Origin: an uncultured Bacteroidota bacterium
GTDB taxonomy: Bacteria > Bacteroidota > Bacteroidia > 2-12-FULL-35-15
DNA length: 59,388 bases
Direction: 5' to 3'
Assembly (NCBI GenBank): GCA_903911435.1
Contig: CAIWDF010000202.1
Location: forward strand, 1-59,388
This document shows, piece after piece, positions 36,654 through 44,326 of the stretch (positions are counted from its first letter, which is position 1; every line of letters begins with the position of its first letter). The notes under the pieces were generated by a model. The model was not told the DNA's origin and searched no databases. It saw only the letters and a program-made list of their open reading frames with translations. The position numbers were made by a program, and so were the translations under genes.

Positions 36654-36681
36654 CACTCCAATTCTAACAAAAACAATTTTT

Positions 36682-36755
36682 GGATCGGTAGTTCAGCTGG
36701 TTAGAATGCTGCCCTGTCACGGCAGAGGTCGCGGGTTCGAGTCCCGTCCGGTCCG
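36682..36755 (+). tRNA. tRNA-Asp (GTC)
   Basis: A complete cloverleaf. The acceptor GGATCGG pairs with CCGGTCC (one T-G pair), the D-arm region is GTTCAGCTGGTTAGAAT, the anticodon loop CTGTCAC carries GTC, and the T-arm is GCGGGTTCGAGTCCCGT. The discriminator base is G and CCA is not encoded. It has its own promoter and terminator. Confidence 0.97.
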
Positions 36756-36770
36756 CAAAAATTAAAAAAG

Positions 36771-36803
36771 AAAGCCAAGGTTAATTGTAACCTTGGCTTT
36801 TTC
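36771..36803. terminator. Terminator after tRNA-Asp (copy 1 of a duplicated element)
   Basis: AAAGCCAAGGTTA (36771-36783) and TAACCTTGGCTTT (36788-36800) form a 13-base stem with an ATTG loop and a T run. A near copy lies at 39869-39901. Confidence 0.85.
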
Positions 36804-37030
36804 TATTTAGTGGTGTTTGATGTGGACTTCCTTCCTATTATTTATTATTAAAAATCATTTTTGATGTTGAAGTCCTTTTGATCGTTGTAAACATTAATAA
36901 TTTATTGTAAACACTCGATTTTTCACCCAAACCACCTCCTTTCTAAGCCAAATTCTCCCTCTAAAGGCCATTTTACCCCCCAATCTAAAAAAAAGAATCT
37001 CGATTTTATAGGGCTTTTGAAGGAATGTTG

Positions 37031-37257
37031 ATTATTCTATTCAGAATAATGATTATCCTAACCAGAGTAATGATTATTCTATCCAGAATAATGATAATCC
37101 TATCCAGAATAATGATTATCCTAACAAGAATGATGATTATTCTATCAAGGGTAACGATTATCTTAACAAGAGTAATGATTATCCTGACTAGAATCATGAT
37201 TATCCTAACATGAATAACCATTATCCTTAAATGAATAATGAATATTCTTAAATAGGA
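37031..37257. repeat. Tandem array, 21-bp period, about 10.8 units
   Basis: Units begin at 37031 and every 21 bases after it up to 37241, without a single length change. The consensus is ATTATYCTAWCCAGAATAAT plus G. Each good unit is itself a dyad, ATTATTCT paired with AGAATAAT around 4 bases. Both strands are open for 60-80 codons only because the period is a multiple of three; the product would be an implausible Ile/Arg heptad. There are no unique spacers, so this is not CRISPR. Confidence 0.85.
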
Positions 37258-37517
37258 CAAAAAAAGCCGAGTCTATTCAATAAACTGTGTCAAAATCTTA
37301 AATTTGACACGAAATGGAATCGGTAAAACGAATTCCTGTTTCAGAATTCATTCCCAAAAAATTGATTTATTATAGGAGCAAAAATGGGTATGTAAATCAA
37401 TTTACTTATTGATTTCAATATTCTGTGAATTAATTAATTTTTACTAAGAATTATGTAATAATTATGTTTTGAAAGCTCAGACCTTTGCTGCAAAGCAAAT
37501 ATTCAAAGTTTTAAAAA
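37258..37517. other. Spacer with two dyads before the MlaE-MlaD chimera
   Basis: GTGTCAAA-N8-TTTGACAC (37287-37310) is a perfect 8-base dyad. AAATTGATTTA (37359-37369) and TAAATCAATTT (37393-37403) are perfect 11-base inverted arms around 23 bases. No gene is visible. The box AGACCTTTGC is at 37479-37488. Confidence 0.6.
37479..37488 (+). promoter_or_regulatory. AGACCTTTGC box before the MlaE-MlaD chimera
   Basis: AGACCTTTGC lies 29 bases before the start codon. The identical decamer precedes the old-yellow-enzyme gene (38084-38093). It may be a -7 region variant (CCTTTG) or a shared regulator site. Confidence 0.4.
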
Positions 37518-37994
37518 ATGAAATCAAAGGCACTTCATTCTCTACTTGTTGAAACAGGTGAACTTTATGGGTTTGTAGTTCGTTTTTTAAAAGAAGGTTT
37601 TAAACCAAGGTATGAGTTTGCCGAAGTAATATCGGATGATTTCAGCAAAATGATAAAATACATTAAATCGGGAAAAGGTTCGATAGGGGCGATACTCAAA
37701 GACACTACATTTTCTCATTCACTCAAGCAAACTCTTTTTAACTTACATTCTATTAGCGATTCGGTATCCATAATCTCAAGCAACTTCATAACCATTTCTG
37801 AAAACTTGAAAAACGGGAAAGGTTCTATTGGCGGATTACTCAAGGACACTACAATAGTTCTTGATCTTCAAGAAAGCATGAAAAGTATAAGGTCAGGTGC
37901 AGCGGGATTCAATGAGAATATGGAAGCCTTGAAACATTCTTGGCCTTTCAAAAAATATTTTCGTAATCAACAATATATCCCAATAAAAAAATGA
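37518..37994 (+). CDS. Apparent in-frame chimera of MlaE N-terminus and MlaD C-terminal tail
   Basis: A 158-residue open frame made of two unlike parts. Residues 3-38 (ALHSLLVETGELYGFVVRF, then LKEGFKPRYEFAEV) resemble the N-terminus of Bacteroidota MlaE-type lipid-transport permeases. Residues from about 40 on carry two GKGSIG-[AG]-[IL]-LKDTT repeats and the ending GFNENMEALKHSWPFKKYF, typical of the C-terminal tail of MlaD/MCE proteins. In Bacteroidota the order is usually mlaE-mlaF-mlaD, so one in-frame deletion across that operon would give exactly this gene, with the junction near base 37635. Permease helices, ATPase and MCE domain are all missing, so it cannot transport lipid. A natural small protein with chance resemblance is the alternative. 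Confidence 0.55.
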   Translation: MKSKALHSLLVETGELYGFVVRFLKEGFKPRYEFAEVISDDFSKMIKYIKSGKGSIGAILKDTTFSHSLKQTLFNLHSISDSVSIISSNFITISENLKNGKGSIGGLLKDTTIVLDLQESMKSIRSGAAGFNENMEALKHSWPFKKYFRNQQYIPIKK

Positions 37995-38083
37995 TTCCGA
38001 TTTTCCATTTGTGATTAAGATTAAAGAGTGAGAATTATGTATATTATTTTCTAAGATGTACAACACTTACTCCTAAAAGTTTT

Positions 38084-38093
38084 AGACCTTTGC
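38084..38093 (+). promoter_or_regulatory. AGACCTTTGC box before the old-yellow-enzyme gene
   Basis: The same decamer as at 37479-37488, here 43 bases before the start codon. Confidence 0.4.
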
Positions 38094-38136
38094 AACATTA
38101 TTAAAAATTAAAATAAATATACTAAAAATCAAGAAA

Positions 38137-39234
38137 ATGAAATTATTAACACCAATTAAAATAGGGGAAACAAATTTATTTAATAGAATAGTAATGGCTC
38201 CAATGACTAGATGCAGAGCAATTGGAAATATTCCGAACGACTTGATGGCCGAATATTACGAACAACGAGCAAGTGCAGGATTAATTATAACGGAAGGTAC
38301 ATCTCCATCGGCTAATGGTCTAGGTTATGCTCGAATACCTGGAATATACAATAAAGAACAAGTGCAAGGCTGGAAAAAAGTTACTACTGCAGTTCATAAT
38401 AAGGAAGGAAAAATATGTATTCAAATAATGCATACAGGGCGCATAAGCCATCCGTTGAATATGCCTAAAGGAGCCGAAATACTTGCGCCTTCGGCAGTGA
38501 AAGCTTCTGGACAAATATGGACGGACGAAAAACAATTGCAGGACTTTGCTATACCTAAAGCAATGACTGCTGAAGACATCATTAATACAAAAGCAGAATT
38601 TGTTACTGCTGCTAAAAATGCTATAGAGGCTGGATTTGATGGAGTGGAATTGCATAGTGCGAATGGTTATTTGTTAGAACAATTTTTGTCACCCATAAGT
38701 AATATTCGCAAAGATGAATATGGGGTAAGTATTGAAAATCGTTGTCGATTTGTATTAGAAGTTGTAACTGCAGTGGCAGAAGCAATAGGGAAAGAAAAAA
38801 CAGGTATTCGATTGTCGCCTTATGGCGTTGCAAGCGATATGCCTCATTACCCTGAAATAGATGCAACGTATAACTATTTGTCAGAACAGCTTAATAAAAT
38901 TGATATTGCCTATATTCATTTGGTCGACCATTCGTCAATGGGTTCGCCCATTGTCCCATTAGAAATTAAACAGCGTATTCGAAGTAATTTTAAAAACACA
39001 ATTATTCTTTGTGGAGGTTATGATAAGATGAGAGCAGAAGAAGATATAAAAAGCGGTATCTGCCAATTGATTGGTTTTGGCCGACCATTTATTAATAATC
39101 CTGATTTTGTAGATCGATTGACACATAATTTGCCTTTGTCGGATAAACTTTCAGTTGATATGTTTTATTCCGCAAGTGAAGAAGGGTACACAGATTATCC
39201 AGTTTACAATGCTACAAAAAAGCAAACAGTTTAG
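38137..39234 (+). CDS. Old yellow enzyme family alkene reductase
   Basis: A 365-residue FMN-dependent ene-reductase of NemA/OYE type that reduces activated C=C bonds (enones, quinones, nitro compounds) with NAD(P)H in the cytosol. The N-terminal NRIVMAPMTRCRA carries the FMN Thr24. His173, Asn176 and Tyr178 in ELHSANGYLLEQF are the substrate-binding and proton-donor set. LIGFGRPFINNPD is the phosphate-binding end. The usual YGGS-ENR loop reads YGVSIENR, a small variation. It is 11 bases upstream of the SOUL gene, so they form a unit. Confidence 0.93.
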   Translation: MKLLTPIKIGETNLFNRIVMAPMTRCRAIGNIPNDLMAEYYEQRASAGLIITEGTSPSANGLGYARIPGIYNKEQVQGWKKVTTAVHNKEGKICIQIMHTGRISHPLNMPKGAEILAPSAVKASGQIWTDEKQLQDFAIPKAMTAEDIINTKAEFVTAAKNAIEAGFDGVELHSANGYLLEQFLSPISNIRKDEYGVSIENRCRFVLEVVTAVAEAIGKEKTGIRLSPYGVASDMPHYPEIDATYNYLSEQLNKIDIAYIHLVDHSSMGSPIVPLEIKQRIRSNFKNTIILCGGYDKMRAEEDIKSGICQLIGFGRPFINNPDFVDRLTHNLPLSDKLSVDMFYSASEEGYTDYPVYNATKKQTV

Positions 39235-39245
39235 TAAGTAGATGT

Positions 39246-39845
39246 ATGAAAATAGTCTTAATAGTAGCATGTATATTACTTGGACTATTTTTCGTATTTC
39301 AAATTTATATATCTATGGCAACAGCTAAATCAGAAACACAGGCTTACAAAGTAATTAAGGAAGAACAAGAGTTTGAAATTAGATATTATCCTTCGGCTAC
39401 AATTGCAACCATTACTTCGTCAGCTAGAACGTATAAAGAACTAGGAAGTACGGGCTTTAGTAAGCTGGCAGGGTATATTTTTGGTGGGAATAAAGAAAAT
39501 AAACAAATTGCAATGACTTCTCCTGTCCACATGGATATAAGTGATACAGGGTCGACTATGAGTTTTGTGATGCCTTCCAATTATACGAAAGACAATTTGC
39601 CATTGCCCAACAATAAGGATATAATTCTTAATACTACTCCAGATGAATATGTGGCTGCTATTAGGTTTGGTGGATTTGCATCAACTGAGCAGATTATTAA
39701 GCACACTGAAATACTAGAAAACGCTTTAAAAAAACACCACCTATTTTACTACGGACACTTCCGTTTTTTAGGATATAATCCACCTTTCCAATTATTAGGA
39801 AGAAGAAACGAAATTATTGTAGCAATAAATTGGAATTCAAAATAA
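39246..39845 (+). CDS. SOUL family heme-binding protein
   Basis: A 199-residue protein with an N-terminal hydrophobic segment (IVLIVACILLGLFFVFQI) that anchors or exports it, followed by a complete SOUL/HBP domain: YKVIKEEQEFEIRYYPSATIA, GFSKLAGYIFGGN, IAMTSPVHMD, MSFVMPSNY and FRFLGYNPPFQLL. SOUL proteins bind heme or tetrapyrroles; the role in bacteria is not settled. Cotranscription with an ene-reductase suggests handling of heme or an electrophilic compound, which is inference. A terminator follows at 39869. Confidence 0.9.
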   Translation: MKIVLIVACILLGLFFVFQIYISMATAKSETQAYKVIKEEQEFEIRYYPSATIATITSSARTYKELGSTGFSKLAGYIFGGNKENKQIAMTSPVHMDISDTGSTMSFVMPSNYTKDNLPLPNNKDIILNTTPDEYVAAIRFGGFASTEQIIKHTEILENALKKHHLFYYGHFRFLGYNPPFQLLGRRNEIIVAINWNSK

Positions 39846-39868
39846 ATCGTAGAATAAAATCACAAAAG

Positions 39869-39901
39869 AAAGCCAAGGTTAATAGTTAACCTTGGCTTTT
39901 T
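39869..39901. terminator. Terminator between SOUL and fdhA (copy 2 of a duplicated element)
   Basis: AAAGCCAAGGTTAA (39869-39882) and TTAACCTTGGCTTT (39886-39899) form a 14-base stem with loop TAG, flanked by A and T tracts so that it works for both convergent genes. The similarity to the tRNA-Asp terminator continues about 40 bases further. Confidence 0.85.
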
Positions 39902-39943
39902 CTATTGAATGATGTTTGGGTGTAGCTTCCCTCCTAATAATTA

Positions 39944-42664
39944 CTAATTGTTTTTGTACTGTCCTTTGCTTTTACGGATGGTTACCGCCACTATCTTGTA
40001 CTCAGGACACAAAGCTTCGCTGTCGTGTTCATCGCTGGTAATCATGTTCAGCATTAAATCAGGGAAATGGAAAGTAGTACTTAAAATTCCTGCTCTCACC
40101 TGGTCAGTTATTTTTGCTTTGATATCTACCTTGCCTCGTGGCGACTCCACACAAACCATGTCTCCATCGTTGATGAGATGTTTGGATGCATCTGCTGCAT
40201 TCATCATCAATACGTCTTCAGTAAGAATATCCACATTACCCGTTCTGCGGGTCATGGTGCCTGAGTTGTAATGTTCCAATTCTCTATTAGTAGTGAGTAT
40301 GTAAGGATATTCCTTGTCGTGAGTAGTGGTTTCGTTGCTTTCTTTATAATCGAAATAATGAAACTTTCCTTTTCCGCGATGGAATTTTTTCTTGTGAAGT
40401 ATTTGTGTATCGCCTCCACTTTTTAATACAGGCCATTGTTTTCCATTCTCTCCAAGGTCTTTCCATTTCACACCTGCAAAGAAAGGAACGATTTTAGAAA
40501 TCTCTTCGAGCATCGTATCGGGCTTAAACTCGGGTTGAGGGTATCCCATTTTGTTCATGATGTCGACCATGATTTCACCATCACTTTTGGTTCCCGATAG
40601 AGGTTCAACTACTTTCTGAACACGCTGAATTCTGCGCTCGGCATTGGTAAACGTGCCGCTCTTTTCGAGGAAGGATGCGCCTGGTAAAACAACAGTAGCA
40701 TATTTAGCGGTTTCGGTGATGAACAATTCTTGTAACACAAGCAATTCAAGATTTTCCATTGCTTCTATCACTTTCTTGGTGTTCGGGTCGGTTTGTACTA
40801 CATCTTCGCCCATCAACCAAAGTGCTTTCAACTTACCGTCAATAGAGGCTTCGAACATTTCAGGAATTTTTAATCCTTTGCTGAATGGTATTTTTGTTTG
40901 ATAGAATGAAGCATATTCCTTATTTATTTCAGGGTCGTACGAACTCATGTAACCTGCACCCAAGTGCGGTTGACAACCCATGTCGGCAGCGCCTTGCACA
41001 TTATTTTGTCCACGAAGGGGGTTCACCCCGACTCCTTTTCTTCCAATGTTTCCGGTAATCATAGCTAAATCGGAAATCAACATCACGGTGTACGAACCTT
41101 GAGAATGTTCGGTAACACCTAAACCATGAAAAGACATAGCACTGCCTGCTTTGGCATAAGCCAAGGCCGCTTGTTTTACCAAGTTTCTGTCTACACCTGT
41201 TATCAACTCCATAGCAGCAATGTCTGTTTTCAGAATCTGTGTGCGGAAATCGACATATCCTTCGGTGCGGCTATTGATAAATTCTTTTGCTTCTAAACCT
41301 TCGGAGATGATGAAATAAAGCATCATATTCAACAAGGCTACGTTGGTGCCCGGTTTCAATTGTAAGTGAATGGTGGCGTAACGTGCAAGCTCAGTCTTAC
41401 GAGGGTCAATAACGATAGTGGTTTTGCCCTTCATGGCAAACTGCTTGAGTTTAACTCCTGTTACAGGATGTGCATCGGTTGGGTTAGCACCAATAATCAT
41501 GATGCAATCCGTATGTTTAATGTCTTCTACCGAGTTGGTAGCAGCTCCTGTACCAAATGCTCTCTGCATACCATTAGCAGTAGGTGAGTGACAAACACGA
41601 GCGCAACAATCAATATTATTAGTACCAATTACAGCACGAATAAATTTCTGCATCAAGTAATTCTCTTCGTTGGTACAGCGTGCAGAAGAAATACCAGCAA
41701 TGGAATCGGCACCGTGCTTTTGTTTTATGGCTGTTAATTTTTCTGCAATAAAAGTATAGGCTTCGTCCCAAGTGGCTGGCTCCAACACCCCATTCCGTCT
41801 GATGAGAGGAGTTCGCAAACGATCGGGATGATTATAGAAAGAGAAGGCATACCGACCTTTAAGACAAGTGTGTCCTTGATTTACTTCGGCATTGTAAGGA
41901 GCCTGAATTGATTTTACTTTTCCGTTCAACACGGCAACATCAAGGTTGCAACCTACACCACAATAGGTACAAATGGTGCGAACTTTTTTATCAGCAACAA
42001 TCGATTTCGATTCGAACACATCGGAAATGGCGGAAGTAGGACAAGCCTGAGCACAAGCGCCACAGCTTACACAATCGGAATCGAAAAAAGATTTGTTATC
42101 ACTCTTTACGATATGACTGTCGAAACCACGACCAGCCATGGTAAGCACCATTTCACCCTGTACTTCATCACAAGCACGCACACAACGAAAACAATTGATG
42201 CACTTCGAAAAATCGGAAGTCATGTACGGATGACTCAAATCTTTTTTTCGGTCGAGATGTGTTTTGCCTTCGGGATAACGCACATCGCGCACTCCCACTT
42301 TAGCAGCAACAGTTTGCAATTCGCAATTATTGTTTACCTCGCAAGTAAGGCAATCTAGAGGATGGTCGGTGAGTACCAATTCAACAATGTTCTTACGCAA
42401 CTTGACAATGCGGTCGCTATGGGTATTGATAAACGAATTTGGAATAACGGGAGTGTGACAAGAAGCCATTGATTTAGCAGGGCCATTTGCTGTAAGCGCT
42501 ACATCCACGCTGCATACACGGCATGAACCAAAAGGGTCGAGGTTGGGTGCATCGCAAAGTGTAGGAACAAAATCGTTGCCTAAATGTCGTTTCACAAACT
42601 TAAGAATGGTTTCTCCTTCAATAATCGGATAGACTTTATCGTTGATGGTTGCAGTAAGTTCCAT
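39944..42664 (-). CDS. Formate dehydrogenase catalytic subunit (NAD-linked type)
   Basis: A 906-residue molybdenum or tungsten bis-MGD enzyme that oxidises formate to CO2. The N-terminal ferredoxin-like part carries a 2Fe-2S set (Cys37, Cys48, Cys51, Cys69), a His/Cys site (HPLDCLTCEVNNNC, 101-114) and two 4Fe-4S sets (155-165 and 198-208). The catalytic domain begins with CTYCGVGC (232-239). The position that is selenocysteine in E. coli FdhF is Cys358 (CCARVCHSP), so this is the Cys form. It is coded with a NuoE-NuoF fusion and FdhD, the arrangement of cytosolic NAD-dependent formate dehydrogenases, which feed formate electrons into NADH. Confidence 0.92.
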   Translation of the reverse strand: MELTATINDKVYPIIEGETILKFVKRHLGNDFVPTLCDAPNLDPFGSCRVCSVDVALTANGPAKSMASCHTPVIPNSFINTHSDRIVKLRKNIVELVLTDHPLDCLTCEVNNNCELQTVAAKVGVRDVRYPEGKTHLDRKKDLSHPYMTSDFSKCINCFRCVRACDEVQGEMVLTMAGRGFDSHIVKSDNKSFFDSDCVSCGACAQACPTSAISDVFESKSIVADKKVRTICTYCGVGCNLDVAVLNGKVKSIQAPYNAEVNQGHTCLKGRYAFSFYNHPDRLRTPLIRRNGVLEPATWDEAYTFIAEKLTAIKQKHGADSIAGISSARCTNEENYLMQKFIRAVIGTNNIDCCARVCHSPTANGMQRAFGTGAATNSVEDIKHTDCIMIIGANPTDAHPVTGVKLKQFAMKGKTTIVIDPRKTELARYATIHLQLKPGTNVALLNMMLYFIISEGLEAKEFINSRTEGYVDFRTQILKTDIAAMELITGVDRNLVKQAALAYAKAGSAMSFHGLGVTEHSQGSYTVMLISDLAMITGNIGRKGVGVNPLRGQNNVQGAADMGCQPHLGAGYMSSYDPEINKEYASFYQTKIPFSKGLKIPEMFEASIDGKLKALWLMGEDVVQTDPNTKKVIEAMENLELLVLQELFITETAKYATVVLPGASFLEKSGTFTNAERRIQRVQKVVEPLSGTKSDGEIMVDIMNKMGYPQPEFKPDTMLEEISKIVPFFAGVKWKDLGENGKQWPVLKSGGDTQILHKKKFHRGKGKFHYFDYKESNETTTHDKEYPYILTTNRELEHYNSGTMTRRTGNVDILTEDVLMMNAADASKHLINDGDMVCVESPRGKVDIKAKITDQVRAGILSTTFHFPDLMLNMITSDEHDSEALCPEYKIVAVTIRKSKGQYKNN

Positions 42665-42670
42665 GTTGGT

Positions 42671-44323
42671 TTATTTTTTAAAATAGGGTGATAATTCCGA
42701 CTCGAAATATTTCATTGCATTTTTTACAGGCAAAGGTAGTCCACCTCCGAGGGCACATAAAGAGCCTGTTTCGAGGGTTTCGAGTAAATCGTTCATTAAT
42801 GTAAGGTTGATTTTATAATCTTCGTTTTGTGCTTTCTCAATCATTTCGTAGCCACGTGTGGAGCCCAAACGACAAGGGAAACACTTACCACAGCTTTCGT
42901 GAGCAGTGAATTTAAACAAGTGTTCAATGTATTTTATCAACGGGAAATCTTCGGGAATACAAACGATGGAAGCATGACCCAAGAGGAAACCTTCGCGAGC
43001 AAAGGAATCGAAATCGATGGAAAGATTTTCGATTTTGCTGATTGGCACCAAGCCTCCAAGCGGACCTCCTATATGCATTGCTTTCACTGGTCTTCTGAAG
43101 CCTCCACCCAACTCGTGAATAACCACCGACAATGGTGTACCCATGTCGACTTCATAAATTCCGGGACGATGAAAATATCCATCCAACGAGATTAATTTTG
43201 TTCCTGTGGATTTGGCTGTGCCAATGGCCGCATAAGCCTTACCTCCGTTTTCATAAATGAAGGGAAGATTAGCCAAGGTCTCCACATTGTTTACCACCGT
43301 TGGTTTGTTGAACAAACCTTGCTGAGTAGGATAAGGAGGGCGAACACGCACTTCGGGCCTTTGCCCTTCGATAGAAGAAAGCAGAGCCGTTTCTTCTCCA
43401 CAGATATAAGCACCTTGAGCTTTTATTACTTTGAAATCAAAATTAAAACCCGAACCATTTATGTTTTCACCAAGCAGATTTTCTTTTCTCAATTGATCAA
43501 TACATGAGGAAATAATAGCCACCGACTCTGGGTATTCGCCACGGATATACACCACACCGCACGAAGCACCAGCCATGTAGCCAGCCATCATCATTCCCAT
43601 CAATAAAGCATGAGGACGATTCTCCATGATGTAGCGGTCGGAATAAGCTCCAGGGTCGCCTTCATCGGCATTGCAAACAATAAATTTAGAATCGGAAGTT
43701 GTATTTTTGCACGACTCTAATTTGAAAGCCATCGGGAAACCAGCTCCTCCCCTACCTCTCAGGCCTGATGCTTTTAGTTCGAGCAAAAGTTCATCCGGAG
43801 TTTTTTGAAGAAAGGTGGTGAAGGTTTTATAGTATTCTTTAACAGGCAATGTTGCTTTGGTGAGCACTGCTGTGCCTTTGCAAGCTACATTGTATTTTTC
43901 GACAGTGGTAACTCTGCCTTGTTTTATATTCTCAATGTTGTTGATGTCTGTTCCCGAAAAGTTTTTGCCATCCACATGAAAAGCTGAGTTCTCGTGGCAA
44001 CGACCAAGGCAACACATTTCGCCTATTTCATTTTCACTAAAATTCGCTGACAACTTCTTAAGCAATTCAGGTTGAGTTCCTGCAGTCATGCAAGCGCTGC
44101 CATTGCATATGTATGCTTTCTTTCCTTTGTTTTCGGGCTTTAGGAAATCGTAAAACGAAACCGTACCATGCACAGTGGATTTGCCCACCAAAAAATCAAG
44201 GTGAAGTTTGTCTAAGGTTTGTGCATCGGGTGTACCTGTTTCTGCTGCTGCATTGCCTAGCTCTTCAAACAAATTTTTGTTGATGCCTTTGCGGCCTAAT
44301 AGGTAACTTAAATTATTCGACAT
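42671..44323 (-). CDS. NuoE-NuoF fused diaphorase subunit of formate dehydrogenase
   Basis: A 550-residue protein. Residues 1-145 are a NuoE/HoxE-type 2Fe-2S thioredoxin-like domain (Cys73, Cys78, Cys104 or 105, Cys109). The rest is NuoF: GLRGRGGAGFPMAFKLE (NADH site), CNADEGDPGAYSDR (FMN), SLBB-like region and C-terminal 4Fe-4S SCGKCFPCRLGSTR. It passes electrons from FdhA to NAD+. FdsG and FdsB are separate genes in many bacteria; here they are one polypeptide. It is 6 bases upstream of fdhA and 3 bases downstream of fdhD. Confidence 0.9.
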   Translation of the reverse strand: MSNNLSYLLGRKGINKNLFEELGNAAAETGTPDAQTLDKLHLDFLVGKSTVHGTVSFYDFLKPENKGKKAYICNGSACMTAGTQPELLKKLSANFSENEIGEMCCLGRCHENSAFHVDGKNFSGTDINNIENIKQGRVTTVEKYNVACKGTAVLTKATLPVKEYYKTFTTFLQKTPDELLLELKASGLRGRGGAGFPMAFKLESCKNTTSDSKFIVCNADEGDPGAYSDRYIMENRPHALLMGMMMAGYMAGASCGVVYIRGEYPESVAIISSCIDQLRKENLLGENINGSGFNFDFKVIKAQGAYICGEETALLSSIEGQRPEVRVRPPYPTQQGLFNKPTVVNNVETLANLPFIYENGGKAYAAIGTAKSTGTKLISLDGYFHRPGIYEVDMGTPLSVVIHELGGGFRRPVKAMHIGGPLGGLVPISKIENLSIDFDSFAREGFLLGHASIVCIPEDFPLIKYIEHLFKFTAHESCGKCFPCRLGSTRGYEMIEKAQNEDYKINLTLMNDLLETLETGSLCALGGGLPLPVKNAMKYFESELSPYFKK

Positions 44324-44326
44324 GGA

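Noticed and set aside
36682-36755. Integration site at tRNA-Asp
   Set aside because: No direct repeat of the tRNA 3' end and no integrase were found nearby. The duplicated sequence is the terminator, not the tRNA.
37031-37257. CRISPR array
   Set aside because: Units adjoin directly with no unique spacers, and no cas gene is in the window. The same applies to the other two arrays.
37006-37260. Ile/Arg-rich heptad-repeat frames on both strands
   Set aside because: Same reason: a 21-base unit without stops. The product would be an implausible hydrophobic repeat.
39944-42664. Selenocysteine formate dehydrogenase
   Set aside because: The active-site position is an ordinary Cys codon (residue 358) and the frame has no in-frame TGA.
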